DNA from: Neomegalonema perideroedes DSM 15528
Lineage (GTDB): Bacteria; Pseudomonadota; Alphaproteobacteria; Rhodobacterales; Rhodobacteraceae
Length of the DNA: 64,000 nucleotides
Direction of reading: 5' to 3'
Assembly (NCBI RefSeq): GCF_000374145.1
Contig: NZ_KB893653.1
Coordinates: 1,287,923 to 1,351,922, forward strand
The translations under genes and the position numbers were made by a program. The notes below the pieces were generated by a model. That model was not told the origin of the DNA. It saw only the letters and a list, made by a program, of their open reading frames with translations, and searched no databases. Every line of letters begins with the position of its first letter. Position 1 is the stretch's first letter. Of the stretch, positions 63,879-64,000 are shown piece after piece.

Positions 63879-64000
63879 GCGGCGCTCAATCTTGCGTAAC
63901 GCCCGCCATTGGCCGAGAGCGTGGCGTGGTCGCCCGCCTCCACGATGCGGCCTTCCTCCATGACGATGATGCGGTCGGCGTCGCGGATGGTGGCCAGCCG
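63875..64000 (-). CDS. C-terminus of an ABC exporter (permease-ATPase fusion type), cut by the window edge
   Basis: The visible 41 codons read [20 protein letters not shown], then [20 protein letters not shown] and stop. This is the H-loop end of a type-I exporter nucleotide-binding domain. The stop overlaps the binding-protein start (ATGA). It may export a siderophore that the adjacent importer takes up, but the rest is outside the window. Confidence 0.8.
   Translation of the reverse strand, partial: RLATIRDADRIIVMEEGRIVEAGDHATLSANGGRYARLSAA

Overview
The window is GC-rich, densely packed chromosomal DNA, most likely from an alphaproteobacterium. The main pointers are the purMN, lutABC, YibQ, DUF2793 and KtrAB gene content, plus the frequent 4-base ATGA/GTGA overlaps between genes. 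The taxonomic call is inference from gene content, not from a marker gene. No insertion sequence, CRISPR array, rRNA or replication origin was found. Two tRNA genes are present, Arg-CCU and Tyr-GUA.

Layout. 1-2293: a YqaA-type membrane protein with purN and purM. 2456-4878: an exported tyrosinase on a 39-fold Thr-Pro stalk, plus a small secreted protein resembling the tyrosinase C-terminal domain. 5132-6342: a LysE exporter and a beta-class GST. 6423-15162: one co-oriented run lutA-lutB-lutC-aceE-aceF-lpdA, in which the lactate-oxidation genes and pyruvate dehydrogenase E1 are joined by 4-base overlaps. A FadR-type GntR regulator (15474) is divergent from it, and pyruvate carboxylase (16395) follows. 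This block takes lactate to pyruvate and on to acetyl-CoA or oxaloacetate. 20200-21840: a Dps protein and a DUF4105 membrane protein. 21837-29313: a five-gene cassette of SWIM zinc finger, DUF5691, MoxR AAA+ ATPase, DUF5682 and VWA protein, with no assigned function. 29532-35560: gamma-glutamyltransferase, a MacB/FtsX-type ABC system with a His/Asp-rich permease loop, and alkaline phosphatase behind a three-repeat Pho box.

36438-43381: tRNA-Arg, a YibQ-like protein, trpG-trpD, cysK, a MoeB/ThiF-like E1 enzyme, a SulP anion transporter and tRNA-Tyr. 43643-50586: an AGCS symporter with a UspA protein, a DUF4344 metalloprotease-like protein, and a MauG-like dihaem peroxidase next to a TonB-dependent receptor. 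51002-52908: two unrecognised membrane proteins, one cut by an in-frame amber codon. 53623-57199: ktrA-ktrB and a second AGCS symporter, separated by three 39-bp hairpin repeats. 57563-60115: three phage-tail-like genes ending in a C-type-lectin-fold protein. Its C-terminus has the look of a diversity-generating retroelement (DGR) target, and a 31-bp tandem duplication lies over the gene's end. 60171-64000: a siderophore-type ABC importer coupled to a partial ABC exporter.

The most interesting points are the probable orphan DGR target, the MoxR/VWA/SWIM cassette, the lut-PDH fusion operon, the tyrosinase pair and the amber-interrupted membrane gene. All calls are from reading the sequence; no database search was run.
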